In this document: positions 1-6,195 of the stretch, in pieces
Layout of the letters: each line of letters begins with the position of its first letter
Position numbering within the stretch: position 1 is the stretch's first letter
Assembly (NCBI GenBank): GCA_013362835.1
Contig: JABFVJ010000403.1
Coordinates: forward strand, 1-7,195
Origin: Nonomuraea sp.
Lineage (GTDB): Bacteria; Actinomycetota; Actinomycetes; Streptosporangiales; Streptosporangiaceae
Length of the DNA: 7,195 bases
Direction: 5' to 3'
Translations under genes and position numbers: made by a program
Notes under the pieces: generated by a model
The model's database searches: none
Told to the model about the DNA's origin: nothing
Seen by the model: the letters and a program-made list of their open reading frames with translations, nothing else

Positions 1-661
1 TCTGCTGGGCCGGGTCGGGGTGGGCCTGCTGGGGGTGCTGCTCGATCTGCTGCGGCTGTCCCCCGTGAGGCTGGCCGAACTGCTGCGGCTGGTCCGGGTG
101 AGGCTGTCCGAACTGCTGGGGCTGCCCGAACTGCTGCGGCTGGTCCGCGTGGGGCTGGCCGAACTGCTGGGGCTGGCCGCCGTAGTGCGGAGGCTGGCCG
201 TACTGGGAGTACGCGGGGGTCGCCGAGCGGTCGGGAAGGACCTCCGGGAGCAGGTAGACCAGGGCGACGGCGCTCAGGGCGAGGGTGGGCACACCGGTGA
301 GGACGAACTCCAGGACCCCACGGAACGAGCCTCCCGCGAACAGCCCGACCACCAGTGCCAGCATGCCGAACACGACGGCGAGCAGCAGCCCCGCGGCCGA
401 CCCGTACGCGATCGGCCTGGCCTGCCTCGAACGTTCGCCGAGCCTGGTGACGAGCAGCACGGCGCCGAGGAGCAGCGCGGTCACGACGGGGCTGGTCAGG
501 CCCGAGAGGTTGGAGGCGGCGCGGTCGGCGAACCCGCCTCCGAACGTGCTGGACGTGCCGATCAGGATGTGGCCGATCGAGAGGATCACGTTCACCAGTC
601 CGGCGACGAGCATGATCCAGGCGGCCGGCTCCCGCAGCCGGGCGGCATTGAGTTTGCTCAC
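1..661 (-). CDS. Four-helix membrane protein with Gln/Pro-rich repeat tail (3' end outside window)
   Basis: I do not recognise a named family. The frame starts at a GTG whose first base is 661 and runs off the left edge, giving 220 complete codons. The only purine-rich sequence upstream is a run of five Gs about seven bases before the start, so the ribosome binding site is weak. Four hydrophobic segments lie near residues 13-34, 57-72, 85-108 and 118-138, separated by short charged loops such as RLGERSRQAR at 73-82. From about residue 147 the protein turns into a hydrophilic tail rich in Gln, Pro, Gly and His. From residue 163 it carries 11-residue repeats of the type QPQQFGQPHxD. Similar small integral membrane proteins with low-complexity tails are common in actinomycetes and are usually annotated as hypothetical. 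An even number of helices suggests both termini lie on the same side of the membrane. The gene is divergent from cofD, so a functional link to F420 synthesis is not implied. The reading frame is secure; the function is unknown. Confidence 0.8.
   Translation of the reverse strand, partial: MSKLNAARLREPAAWIMLVAGLVNVILSIGHILIGTSSTFGGGFADRAASNLSGLTSPVVTALLLGAVLLVTRLGERSRQARPIAYGSAAGLLLAVVFGMLALVVGLFAGGSFRGVLEFVLTGVPTLALSAVALVYLLPEVLPDRSATPAYSQYGQPPHYGGQPQQFGQPHADQPQQFGQPQQFGQPHPDQPQQFGQPHGGQPQQIEQHPQQAHPDPAQQ
26..175 (-). repeat. 33-bp coding tandem repeats (Gln/Pro-rich tail)
   Basis: Within the membrane protein gene, in-frame units of 33 bases lie at 143-175, 92-124, 59-91 and, degenerate, 26-58. 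An 18-base half unit sits at 125-142. The units translate as QPQQFGQPHAD, QPQQFGQPHPD, QPQQFGQPHGG and QPQQIEQHPQQ, with QPQQFG as the half unit. The units nearest the start of the tail are the best conserved. The array keeps frame, so copy number could change without disrupting the gene. No function is claimed for the repeat. Confidence 0.8.
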
Positions 662-843
662 GAGTTACCCCCATCGGACCCTTTGGCCCGAAGGGAGTTT
701 GCCACATTGCCGACTTTCGCGGCGGACGTCCCAAGAACCTCTTCCATCCCATTTACCCCTATACCTGGAACTTCGTTGCCACGAAGAGGGGCAAAACCAC
801 TCCCGCCACAGTGTTGTCAGAGGCCGGTGAAAGACTGGTCCGC
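662..843. promoter_or_regulatory. Divergent intergenic region between the membrane protein gene and cofD
   Basis: This 182-base region must hold the promoters for both divergent genes. It is visibly less GC-rich than its flanks. A TATA-containing stretch at 758-765 reads TATAGG on the minus strand and TATACC on the plus strand, so it could be a -10 element for either gene. I found no convincing -35 at the right distance in either direction. Two inverted repeats are present. One is CTTCGT/ACGAAG with a TGCC loop (771-786). The other is CCCTT/AAGGG (679-695), close upstream of the membrane protein start. Assigning exact promoter positions from sequence alone is not safe. Confidence 0.45.
771..786. 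repeat. Perfect 6-bp inverted repeat in the divergent promoter region
   Basis: CTTCGT at 771-776 and ACGAAG at 781-786 are exact reverse complements around the loop TGCC. It lies about 60 bases before the cofD ATG and next to the TATA-like stretch. It could be a small operator or a leader hairpin of cofD. The length is modest, so chance is not excluded. Confidence 0.4.
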
Positions 844-1782
844 ATGCACATCGTGTCACTCGCCGGCGGCATCGGCGGCGCCCGTTTCCTGCGCGGCCTG
901 CGCGCCACCGCACCCGAGGCCTCGATCACCGTCATCGGCAACACCGGTGACGACATCACCCTGTTCGGCCTGCGGGTCTGCCCCGATCTCGACACCGTCA
1001 TGTACACCCTGGGCGACGGCATCGACGAGGAGCAGGGCTGGGGCCGGGCCAAGGAGTCCCACGTCGTCAAGGAGGAGCTGGCCGCCTACGGGGTCGAGCC
1101 GCAGTGGTTCGGGCTCGGCGACCGCGACTTCGCCACCCACATCGTCCGGTCGCAGATGCTGGAGGCGGGCTACCCGCTCTCGCAGATCACCGAGGCCCTG
1201 TGCGCGCGCTGGCAGCCGGGCGTGCGGCTGCTGCCGATGAGCGACGACCGCTGCGAGACCCACGTCGTGATCAGCGACGAGCGCGGCAAGCGGGCGATCC
1301 ACTTCCAGGAGTGGTGGGTGAAGCTGCGCGCCTCGGTCCCGGCGGAGTCGTTCGCGCTGGTGGGGGTCGACACCGCCAAGCCGGCGCCGGGCGTGCTTGA
1401 GGCGATCGAGCAGGCCGACGTGGTCGTCCTGCCGCCGTCCAACCCTGTGGTGAGCATCGGCACGATCCTCCAGGTTCCCGGCATCCGCGACGCGGTCGCG
1501 GCCAAGACCGTGGTGGGCGTCTCGCCCATCATCGGCGGCGCGCCCGTGCGGGGCATGGCCGACGCCTGCCTGACGGCGATCGGCGTGGAGACGACGGCTC
1601 AGGCCGTGCTCGGCCTCTACGGCTCCGACCTGGTCGACGGCTGGCTCGTGGCCGAGGAGGACGCGGGGGTGGCGCTCGACGGCGTACGCGTGGTGTCCCG
1701 CCCGATCCTCATGCACGACGCCGAAGCCACGGCCGGCATCGCCCGTTCCGCGCTCGACCTGGCCCTGGAGCTCGCCCGATGA
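844..1782 (+). CDS. cofD: 2-phospho-L-lactate / phosphoenolpyruvate transferase (F420 biosynthesis, CofD/FbiA)
   Basis: This cytosolic enzyme transfers the phospho-lactyl or enolpyruvyl group from its guanylylated donor to the deazaflavin Fo, giving F420-0 or dehydro-F420-0. In mycobacteria the homologue FbiA is known to use the phosphoenolpyruvate-derived donor made by FbiD. Family signatures are clear. The N-terminal glycine-rich [13 protein letters not shown] is at residues 6-18, NTGDD at 33-37, and [12 protein letters not shown] at 47-58 contains the likely metal-binding Asp50. [10 protein letters not shown] is at 90-99, [11 protein letters not shown] at 197-207 and [11 protein letters not shown] at 227-237. 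The ATG at 844 gives 312 residues, normal for the family, and begins MHIVSLAGG as homologues do. In-frame GTG (811) and TTG (814) codons upstream would add an unusual 11- or 10-residue extension. The stop overlaps the fbiB start by four bases (ATGA), implying translational coupling. Function is near certain; which donor is used is inferred from the actinobacterial context. Confidence 0.96.
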   Translation: MHIVSLAGGIGGARFLRGLRATAPEASITVIGNTGDDITLFGLRVCPDLDTVMYTLGDGIDEEQGWGRAKESHVVKEELAAYGVEPQWFGLGDRDFATHIVRSQMLEAGYPLSQITEALCARWQPGVRLLPMSDDRCETHVVISDERGKRAIHFQEWWVKLRASVPAESFALVGVDTAKPAPGVLEAIEQADVVVLPPSNPVVSIGTILQVPGIRDAVAAKTVVGVSPIIGGAPVRGMADACLTAIGVETTAQAVLGLYGSDLVDGWLVAEEDAGVALDGVRVVSRPILMHDAEATAGIARSALDLALELAR

Positions 1783-3059
1783 GCGCCCCCACGGACAGGC
1801 GGGTAGAGGTGATCGCCGTCACCGGCATCGGCGAGGTGCGTCCCGGTGACGACGTCGCGGCGCTGCTCAAGCACGCCGATCTCCGCGACGGCGACATCGT
1901 CGTGGTCACCTCGAAGATCGTGAGCAAGGCCGAGGGCCGCGTCCGCCGGGCTCCCGACCGGGCTCGTGCGATCGAGGAGGAGACCGAGCGCGTCGTCGCG
2001 AGGCGCGGCGAGACCGTCATCTCGCAGACGCGCCACGGCTTCGTGATGGCGGCGGCCGGGGTCGACGCCTCCAACACCGAGCCGGGCACCGTCCTGCTGC
2101 TCCCCGAAGACCCCGACGCGTCCGCCGCCCGGATCAGGGCGGGGCTCGGCGCGCGGGTCGGGGTGATCCTCTCCGACACGTTCGGCCGGCCCTGGCGCAA
2201 CGGGCTGACCGACGTGGCCATCGGCGCGGCCGGCGTGCGCCCGCTCGACGACTTCCGGGGCTCCTCCGACGCCTACGGCAACGCGCTGAGCGCCACCGTC
2301 ACCGCGCTGGCCGACGAGATCGCGAGCGCGGCCGAGCTGGTCAAGGGCAAGCTCGACGGGGTCCCCGCCGCGATCGTGCGCGGGCTCGGCCACCTCGTCA
2401 CCGACGACGACGGGCCGGGGGTCAGGCCGCTGGTGCGGCCGGCCGACGACGACATGTTCAGGTTCGGGTCGCGTGACGTCGTGTTCGCGCGCCGTACGAT
2501 CAGGGAGTTCTCCGACCGGCCGGTCGACGGCGAGGCGGTGCGCAGGGCGGTCGCGGCGGGCATCGCGGCGCCGGCGCCGCACCACACGACCCCCTGGCGG
2601 TTCGTGCTGGTGGAGTCGCCCGAGACCAGGGTCAAGCTGCTCGACGCCATGCGCGAGGCGTGGATCGACGACCTGCGCGGCGACGGGTTCACCGAGCAGT
2701 CGATCGCCAAGCGCGTCAGGCGCGGCGACGTGCTGCGCGACGCCCCCTACCTGGTGGTGCCGTGCCTGGTGATGGAGGGCTCCCACACCTACCGCGACGA
2801 CCGGCGCAACGCCGCGGAGCGGGAGATGTTCGTCGTGGCGACCGGGGCCGGGGTGGAGAACTTCCTCGTCCAGCTCGCGGTCGAGGGGCTGGGCTCGGCG
2901 TGGGTGTCGTCCACGATGTTCTGCCGCCCGGTGGTGAGGGAGGTGCTCGATCTGCCCGGTTCGTGGGATCCGATGGGCTGTGTGGCGATCGGTCACGCCG
3001 CCGCGCCTCCCCGTGACCGCGCCCCCCGTGACCCGCGGGATTACCTCCTGACGCGCTGA
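1779..3059 (+). CDS. fbiB: Bifunctional F420:gamma-glutamyl ligase / dehydro-F420-0 reductase (FbiB)
   Basis: FbiB adds gamma-linked glutamates to F420-0 with GTP. In actinobacteria its second domain is an FMN-dependent nitroreductase-fold reductase that converts dehydro-F420-0 to F420-0. The 426-residue protein shows both parts. The CofE-type ligase occupies about residues 9-225, with [10 protein letters not shown] at 44-53, AAGVDASN at 92-99 and the hallmark [18 protein letters not shown] at 132-149. A short linker follows. The nitroreductase domain runs from about 234 to 420, with [12 protein letters not shown] at 238-249, PHHTTPWRF at 267-275 and a [12 protein letters not shown] segment near the C-terminal third. 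The length resembles mycobacterial FbiB (about 448 residues) and not the single-domain archaeal CofE (about 250). The ATG at 1779 lies inside the end of cofD (ATGA), so the two genes should be co-transcribed and translationally coupled. No defect is visible in either domain. Confidence 0.95.
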   Translation: MSAPTDRRVEVIAVTGIGEVRPGDDVAALLKHADLRDGDIVVVTSKIVSKAEGRVRRAPDRARAIEEETERVVARRGETVISQTRHGFVMAAAGVDASNTEPGTVLLLPEDPDASAARIRAGLGARVGVILSDTFGRPWRNGLTDVAIGAAGVRPLDDFRGSSDAYGNALSATVTALADEIASAAELVKGKLDGVPAAIVRGLGHLVTDDDGPGVRPLVRPADDDMFRFGSRDVVFARRTIREFSDRPVDGEAVRRAVAAGIAAPAPHHTTPWRFVLVESPETRVKLLDAMREAWIDDLRGDGFTEQSIAKRVRRGDVLRDAPYLVVPCLVMEGSHTYRDDRRNAAEREMFVVATGAGVENFLVQLAVEGLGSAWVSSTMFCRPVVREVLDLPGSWDPMGCVAIGHAAAPPRDRAPRDPRDYLLTR

Positions 3060-3064
3060 ACGTT

Positions 3065-3091
3065 CTGACCGTCCCTCAGGAATCTGGTCAG
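3065..3091 (+). terminator. Weak candidate hairpin after fbiB
   Basis: CTGACC at 3065-3070 and GGTCAG at 3086-3091 can pair as a 6-bp stem around a 15-base loop, beginning six bases after the fbiB stop. There is no U-run. It may be a weak terminator or simply part of the LPMO regulatory region; a protein-binding role is equally possible. Confidence 0.3.
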
Positions 3092-3098
3092 CCGACCG

Positions 3099-3127
3099 TT
3101 TACCGTTAGGAAAGTTTCCTTTACATT
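3099..3127 (+). promoter_or_regulatory. Candidate LPMO promoter with palindromic operator in the spacer
   Basis: A -35-like TTTACC (3099-3104) and a -10-like TACATT (3122-3127) are separated by 17 bases, each matching the consensus at about four of six positions. Within the spacer, AGGAAAGTTTCCT (3108-3120) is a perfect 13-base palindrome around a central G. That placement is typical of a repressor operator, which would fit a substrate-controlled secreted enzyme. Transcription would then start near 3134. The palindrome is directly visible; the promoter elements and the repressor are inferred. Confidence 0.5.
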
Positions 3128-3150
3128 TGGACTATCCCCCCATGTAAAGG
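3118..3150 (+). promoter_or_regulatory. Perfect 9-bp inverted repeat covering the LPMO ribosome binding site
   Basis: CCTTTACAT (3118-3126) is the exact reverse complement of ATGTAAAGG (3142-3150), with 15 bases between. The right arm contains most of the Shine-Dalgarno sequence AAAGGAG (3146-3152), which sits eight bases before the LPMO ATG. If the transcript includes both arms, the stem would hide the ribosome binding site. If transcription starts near 3134, the left arm is absent from the RNA and the repeat could instead be a DNA operator. The left arm also overlaps the end of the 13-base palindrome. Confidence 0.5.
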
Positions 3151-3160
3151 AGCCACTTCA

Positions 3161-3892
3161 ATGCGAAGGACTCTCACGTTAGTCGCCGTGGCGGTGATCA
3201 CGATCGCCACGGCGGTGTTCAACACCTCGCCGGCGTTCGCCCACGGTTATGTGAACTATCCGCCGAGCCGGCAGGCCAACTGCGCTCAGGGCAAGGTGCC
3301 CAACTGCGGCCAGATCATCTACGAGCCGCAGAGCGTGGAGGGCCCGAAGGGCCTGCGGAGCTGCAACGCGAACCTTGGACAGTTCGCCCAGCTCAGTGAC
3401 GAGAGCAAGCCGTGGCCCGCCACTTCGGTGGGCAGCTCGGTGACCTTCACCTGGACGTTCACCGCCAGGCACGCCACGCTCAACTACGAGTACTACATCG
3501 GCAACACCCGGGTCGCGGTCTTCAACGGCAACGGCCAGCAGCCGCCGTCGACGATCTCCCACACGGTGAACCTCTCCGGCTACTCCGGCCGCCAGAAGGT
3601 CCTCGCGATCTGGAACATCTCCGACACCTCCAACGCCTTCTACTCCTGCATCGACCTGCAGATCGGTGGCGGTGGCGGACCGACCCCGACTCCGACCCCG
3701 ACCGTGACCCCGACGTCCACGCCGACGCCGACGCCCACCACGACGGCCTCGGGCACCTGGAAGTCCGGCACCGCGTACACGGCGGGCAGCACGGTCACCT
3801 ACAACGGCTCCTCCTACCGGTGCCTTCAGCCGCACACGGCCATCGCCGGCTGGGAGCCACCGAACGTCCCGGCGCTCTGGCAGCGGATCTGA
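3161..3892 (+). CDS. Secreted AA10 lytic polysaccharide monooxygenase with C-terminal CBM5/12
   Basis: This copper enzyme oxidatively cleaves crystalline polysaccharide, most likely chitin. Residues 1-27 are a Sec-type signal peptide (MRRT, hydrophobic core, then SPAFA), and cleavage leaves His28 as the mature N-terminus, as AA10 enzymes require. The copper histidine brace is His28 plus His104 in TARHAT. YEPQSVEG at 54-61 and WNISDTSNAFY at 151-161 closely match the chitin-active enzyme CBP21, with Phe160 at the axial copper position. Cys41, 49, 68 and 163 may form disulfides. A Gly-rich and then Pro/Thr linker spans about 169-198. A CBM5/12-type chitin-binding module spans 199-243, with W200, Y206, Y214, Y219, W231 and W240 and the AGWEPPNVPALWQ motif. 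AAAGGAG lies eight bases before the ATG. The gene has its own palindromic leader, so separate regulation from fbiB is likely. Chitin is favoured as substrate; C1 oxidation is inferred from similarity to CBP21. Confidence 0.95.
   Translation: MRRTLTLVAVAVITIATAVFNTSPAFAHGYVNYPPSRQANCAQGKVPNCGQIIYEPQSVEGPKGLRSCNANLGQFAQLSDESKPWPATSVGSSVTFTWTFTARHATLNYEYYIGNTRVAVFNGNGQQPPSTISHTVNLSGYSGRQKVLAIWNISDTSNAFYSCIDLQIGGGGGPTPTPTPTVTPTSTPTPTPTTTASGTWKSGTAYTAGSTVTYNGSSYRCLQPHTAIAGWEPPNVPALWQRI
3664..3754 (+). repeat. Gly and Pro/Thr low-complexity linker of the LPMO
   Basis: Five glycines (residues 169-173) are followed by alternating Pro-Thr pairs, coded largely by CCGAC and CGACG repeats. This is a flexible, probably extended linker joining the catalytic domain to the binding module. 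The repeated codons make it prone to copy-number change while staying in frame. Confidence 0.7.
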
Positions 3893-3909
3893 CCTCCTGG
3901 ATCAGGCCG

Positions 3910-4335
3910 ATGACCCAGATCCGTGACGCCGCGCTGTCGCTGTTCCGCATCGTGGTGGGCCTGCTGTTCGCCTGCCATGGGGCCGCCACTCTGTTCGGCG
4001 TACTCGGCGGCCCGCGTGGCGGGACGATCCCCTCTGTAGGCGAATGGCCTGACTGGTGGGCGGGGGTGATCGAGCTCGGCGCGGGCGGTCTCGTCGTCGT
4101 CGGGCTCGCCACCCGCGCCGCCGCCCTGCTCTGCTCGGGCACGATGGCCTACGCCTACTTCACCGTCCACCTGCCGAAGGGCTTGTTCCCGTTGCAGAAC
4201 GGGGGCGAGACCGCGGCCATGTTCTCGTGGTCGTTCCTCATGGTGGCGCTGCTCGGCAGCGGCGCGTGGTCGCTGGACAAGATCGTGTCCCGCCTCCACC
4301 ACCGCGGGTCCGAGGCGACCGTCCACCAGCTCTAG
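3910..4335 (+). CDS. DoxX family membrane protein
   Basis: A 141-residue integral membrane protein with four hydrophobic stretches near residues 8-30, 50-66, 68-86 and 102-120. The N-terminal FRIVVGLLFACHGAATLFG (12-30) is the characteristic DoxX opening. The ELGAGGLVVVGLATRAAALL stretch (55-74) and the amphipathic HLPKGLFPLQNGGE segment (87-100) also match the family. DoxX-type proteins are linked to thiosulfate:quinone or other membrane redox reactions in a few cases, but most are uncharacterised, so no substrate is assigned. The ATG lies 17 bases after the LPMO stop. The upstream sequence has no good Shine-Dalgarno, only AGG three bases from the ATG. Expression may therefore depend on read-through and coupling from the LPMO gene. 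A strong hairpin follows six bases after the stop. The family call is confident; the cellular role is unknown. Confidence 0.88.
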   Translation: MTQIRDAALSLFRIVVGLLFACHGAATLFGVLGGPRGGTIPSVGEWPDWWAGVIELGAGGLVVVGLATRAAALLCSGTMAYAYFTVHLPKGLFPLQNGGETAAMFSWSFLMVALLGSGAWSLDKIVSRLHHRGSEATVHQL

Positions 4336-4340
4336 GGCGA

Positions 4341-4366
4341 GGGGGTGCCGGGCGACCGGCATCCCC
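4341..4366. terminator. Bidirectional hairpin terminator between convergent genes
   Basis: GGGGGTGCCGG (4341-4351) pairs with CCGGCATCCCC (4356-4366) over 11 bp with one G-U wobble on the plus-strand RNA. The loop is GCGA, a GNRA tetraloop. It starts six bases after the DoxX stop and ends directly at the stop codon of the minus-strand VWA gene (4367-4369). No U-run follows on either strand, as is common for actinobacterial hairpin terminators. It can serve both convergent transcripts. Confidence 0.8.
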
Positions 4367-6115
4367 TCAGGTCGCGGGCTTGCAGGTGGGGTGGCAGAGC
4401 CTCCGGGCCAGGGCGCCCAGGAAGACGTCGATGATCTCCCCGGGCTCCTGCGCCTCGTGCAGCGAGCCGTTCGTGACCGCCGTGATCTGCGCCAGGCCGG
4501 CGCGGTCCACGTCCTTGCCGAACGCGATGATCACGATCTGTACGGGCTTGTCCGGGTCCCACTCGTTCCTGAGGTCGTTGAGAAGCTGCGGAAGCTTCAC
4601 GCCCTTGCCGTCGTCCTTGCCCGCCGTGATCACCAGCAGCGTGTTGTTCATGTCGCCGCGATAGTCGCTGGTGACCTCGCGGAACCCGCTGAGTATCGCG
4701 TCGTAGAGCGAGCTGTCCAGGCCGGGGTGGGGAGCGATGGTCGTGGTCAGCTCGTCGAGGCGGCTGCGCCTGATCACCTGGCCCGACTCCGGCTCGCTGA
4801 TCGGGCCGAGCCCGACGCGCTCCCGGTAGCCCTTGATCCGCCCGACCTTGTCGGCGAACTCCCACATGCCCATGTGCGTGGAGTTCGGGAAGAGCTGCAG
4901 TCCCATCTTGGCCGCGGCCAGCGCCACCCGCACCTTGGTGCTGCCGTTCAGCGGCTCGGCCATGTGCTTGGAGGTGTCGGCCAGCACGAGGATGTTCGTC
5001 GGCGGCGCCAGCCTGCTCCAGGCGCGCAGCGCCTCGTCGATGTCCTGCTGCGACACCGACGGCCTGGTTCTGGGCGCCTCCGACGGGATCTGCGGGCCCG
5101 GCGAGAGCGGCGCGAGCGTGCCGTCGCCCGACCTGAACCCGGCCCGCCGGACGATCTCCTGCGCCCGCGGCCCCTTCAGCCAGTCGGCGAAGGCCGTGGA
5201 CGCCTCCGCGACGGCCGGGTCGGAGGCGGTGACGACGTAGGGGTAGTCGAGGTTGATCGTGCCTTCGCGCGGGTGCAGCGCGACGACCGGGTCGGTCGAG
5301 GGCACCCGGTTGTGGTTCCACACCGACTGCTCGGGGACGATGACGACCGGCCGCTGCCAGAACCCGCGGTCGTCCACGGCCTCCAGCATGCTGCGGTAGT
5401 CGGGGGCCGAGCCGGCCTGCGCCCACCGTACGAACGCGGTCAGCGCCTTGTCGGCGGCCGGTCCCGTGCCGACGACGTCCCTGGCCGCGGCCACGGTGGC
5501 GATGCCCGCGCCCACCAGCGACGGATCGGGCACCCGTACGACGTCGGGCTCGTTCGCGTTGGGCGTGAGGCGCCCGCGCAGCGTCGGCGGGAAGACCATC
5601 CGCCAGTTCATCTCGGTCTTGCCGACCGTGAACCGCCGGGCCAGCGACGACCGCGTGGCGAACACCAGCGGCGAGGTGGCCACCACGGTCTCCCCCGCCG
5701 GCAGCGAGCTCGCGCCCTGGCTGCGGGCCAGCCGGATCCAGGCCGACGAGTCGGCGATCCAGCCGTCGGGGCGCTCGCGCAGCACCCCGGCCCGGTCGCC
5801 GATCAGCGTGCGCAGCACGGTGGCCGGCGGCTGCTCGGTCACCTGGACGAGCACGCACCGGCCGCCGACCGACGTCTTCGTCTCGTTGAACCGCCCGGCC
5901 GCCTCCATGGCCGCCGGGGCGACGTCGACGGCCGCCGCGACGCTCACGAGAACAGGATCTCGCGACACGCACAGGGCGGGACCGCCTCCGAACACCAGGA
6001 ACAGGCTGCCCGCGGCGACCACCACGGCGGCGAGCCCCGCCAGCATGCCACGTTGGAGCGCCTTCCTGCGTCGCTGCACGGGAGGCAGCGCGGCACGGTG
6101 TCGAGCCAACCGCAC
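4367..6115 (-). CDS. Membrane-anchored protein with substrate-binding-like region and C-terminal VWA domain
   Basis: The GTG at 6115 is chosen because GAGAGAGG lies about six bases upstream; it gives 582 residues. The frame is open further upstream, but that would add an atypical 39-residue leader. A basic N-terminus (RRRK near 15-18) precedes one membrane helix at about 24-43. The rest should therefore be outside the cell, held by an uncleaved anchor. Residues about 53-335 resemble a bacterial extracellular solute-binding fold, with a VSVAAAVDVAP start, a DGWIADSSAWIRLA segment and a FADWLKGPRAQEIVRRAGFR end typical of that family. Cys49 and Cys87 may form a disulfide. A VWA domain covers about 373-565, starting NILVLADTSKHM. 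Its metal site is atypical: DTSKH replaces DxSxS, SSLYDA replaces the usual TxLYDA, and ITAG replaces the usual TDG. A CHPTC pair lies at 574-578 near the C-terminus. Ligand and partner are unknown. The gene is downstream of fbiC on the same strand. Confidence 0.9.
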   Translation of the reverse strand: MRLARHRAALPPVQRRRKALQRGMLAGLAAVVVAAGSLFLVFGGGPALCVSRDPVLVSVAAAVDVAPAAMEAAGRFNETKTSVGGRCVLVQVTEQPPATVLRTLIGDRAGVLRERPDGWIADSSAWIRLARSQGASSLPAGETVVATSPLVFATRSSLARRFTVGKTEMNWRMVFPPTLRGRLTPNANEPDVVRVPDPSLVGAGIATVAAARDVVGTGPAADKALTAFVRWAQAGSAPDYRSMLEAVDDRGFWQRPVVIVPEQSVWNHNRVPSTDPVVALHPREGTINLDYPYVVTASDPAVAEASTAFADWLKGPRAQEIVRRAGFRSGDGTLAPLSPGPQIPSEAPRTRPSVSQQDIDEALRAWSRLAPPTNILVLADTSKHMAEPLNGSTKVRVALAAAKMGLQLFPNSTHMGMWEFADKVGRIKGYRERVGLGPISEPESGQVIRRSRLDELTTTIAPHPGLDSSLYDAILSGFREVTSDYRGDMNNTLLVITAGKDDGKGVKLPQLLNDLRNEWDPDKPVQIVIIAFGKDVDRAGLAQITAVTNGSLHEAQEPGEIIDVFLGALARRLCHPTCKPAT

Positions 6116-6195
6116 GGTGAACCTCTCTCCAGTGGAGTGATGATTCTCCCAGGGCCTCCCATACCGGGCGCAAGTCTTGTTAGAACTTGTTATAA
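6116..6195 (-). promoter_or_regulatory. Upstream region of the VWA gene with direct repeats and palindromes
   Basis: These 80 bases separate the end of fbiC from the VWA gene start. On the minus strand, TAACAAG occurs twice (6192-6186 and 6182-6176), ten bases apart, which places both on one helical face. GTTATAAC (6189-6196) is a perfect 8-base palindrome that reaches into the fbiC stop codon. CTCCAGTGGAG (6127-6137) is another short palindrome, touching the ribosome binding site GAGAGAGG (6121-6128). The region is AT-rich for this genome, which suggests a promoter or regulator binding. A TATGGG hexamer (6163-6158) could be a -10, but I see no matching -35. Confidence 0.45.

Noticed and set aside
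20..1240. A long open plus-strand frame (about 400 codons) opposite the membrane protein gene and into cofD
   Set aside because: It is a shadow created by high GC. Its product is a low-complexity Arg/Ala/Gly/Pro mix, it overlaps two genes with clear family features or topology, and it has no motif of its own.
3084..3098. A possible DasR-type (N-acetylglucosamine repressor) site, TGGTCAGCCGACC
   Set aside because: The known dre element has TGGTC and GACCA separated by two bases. Here the half sites are four bases apart and the right half is incomplete, so the match is too weak.
3412..3909. An upstream in-frame extension of the DoxX gene into the LPMO gene
   Set aside because: It would overlap the LPMO coding region out of frame. 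Its translation is a His/Arg-rich shadow, and the ATG at 3910 gives the normal DoxX N-terminus.
4332..6173. A second minus-strand frame across the VWA gene
   Set aside because: It is an out-of-frame reading of the same gene, Arg/Gly/Ala-rich and without motifs.
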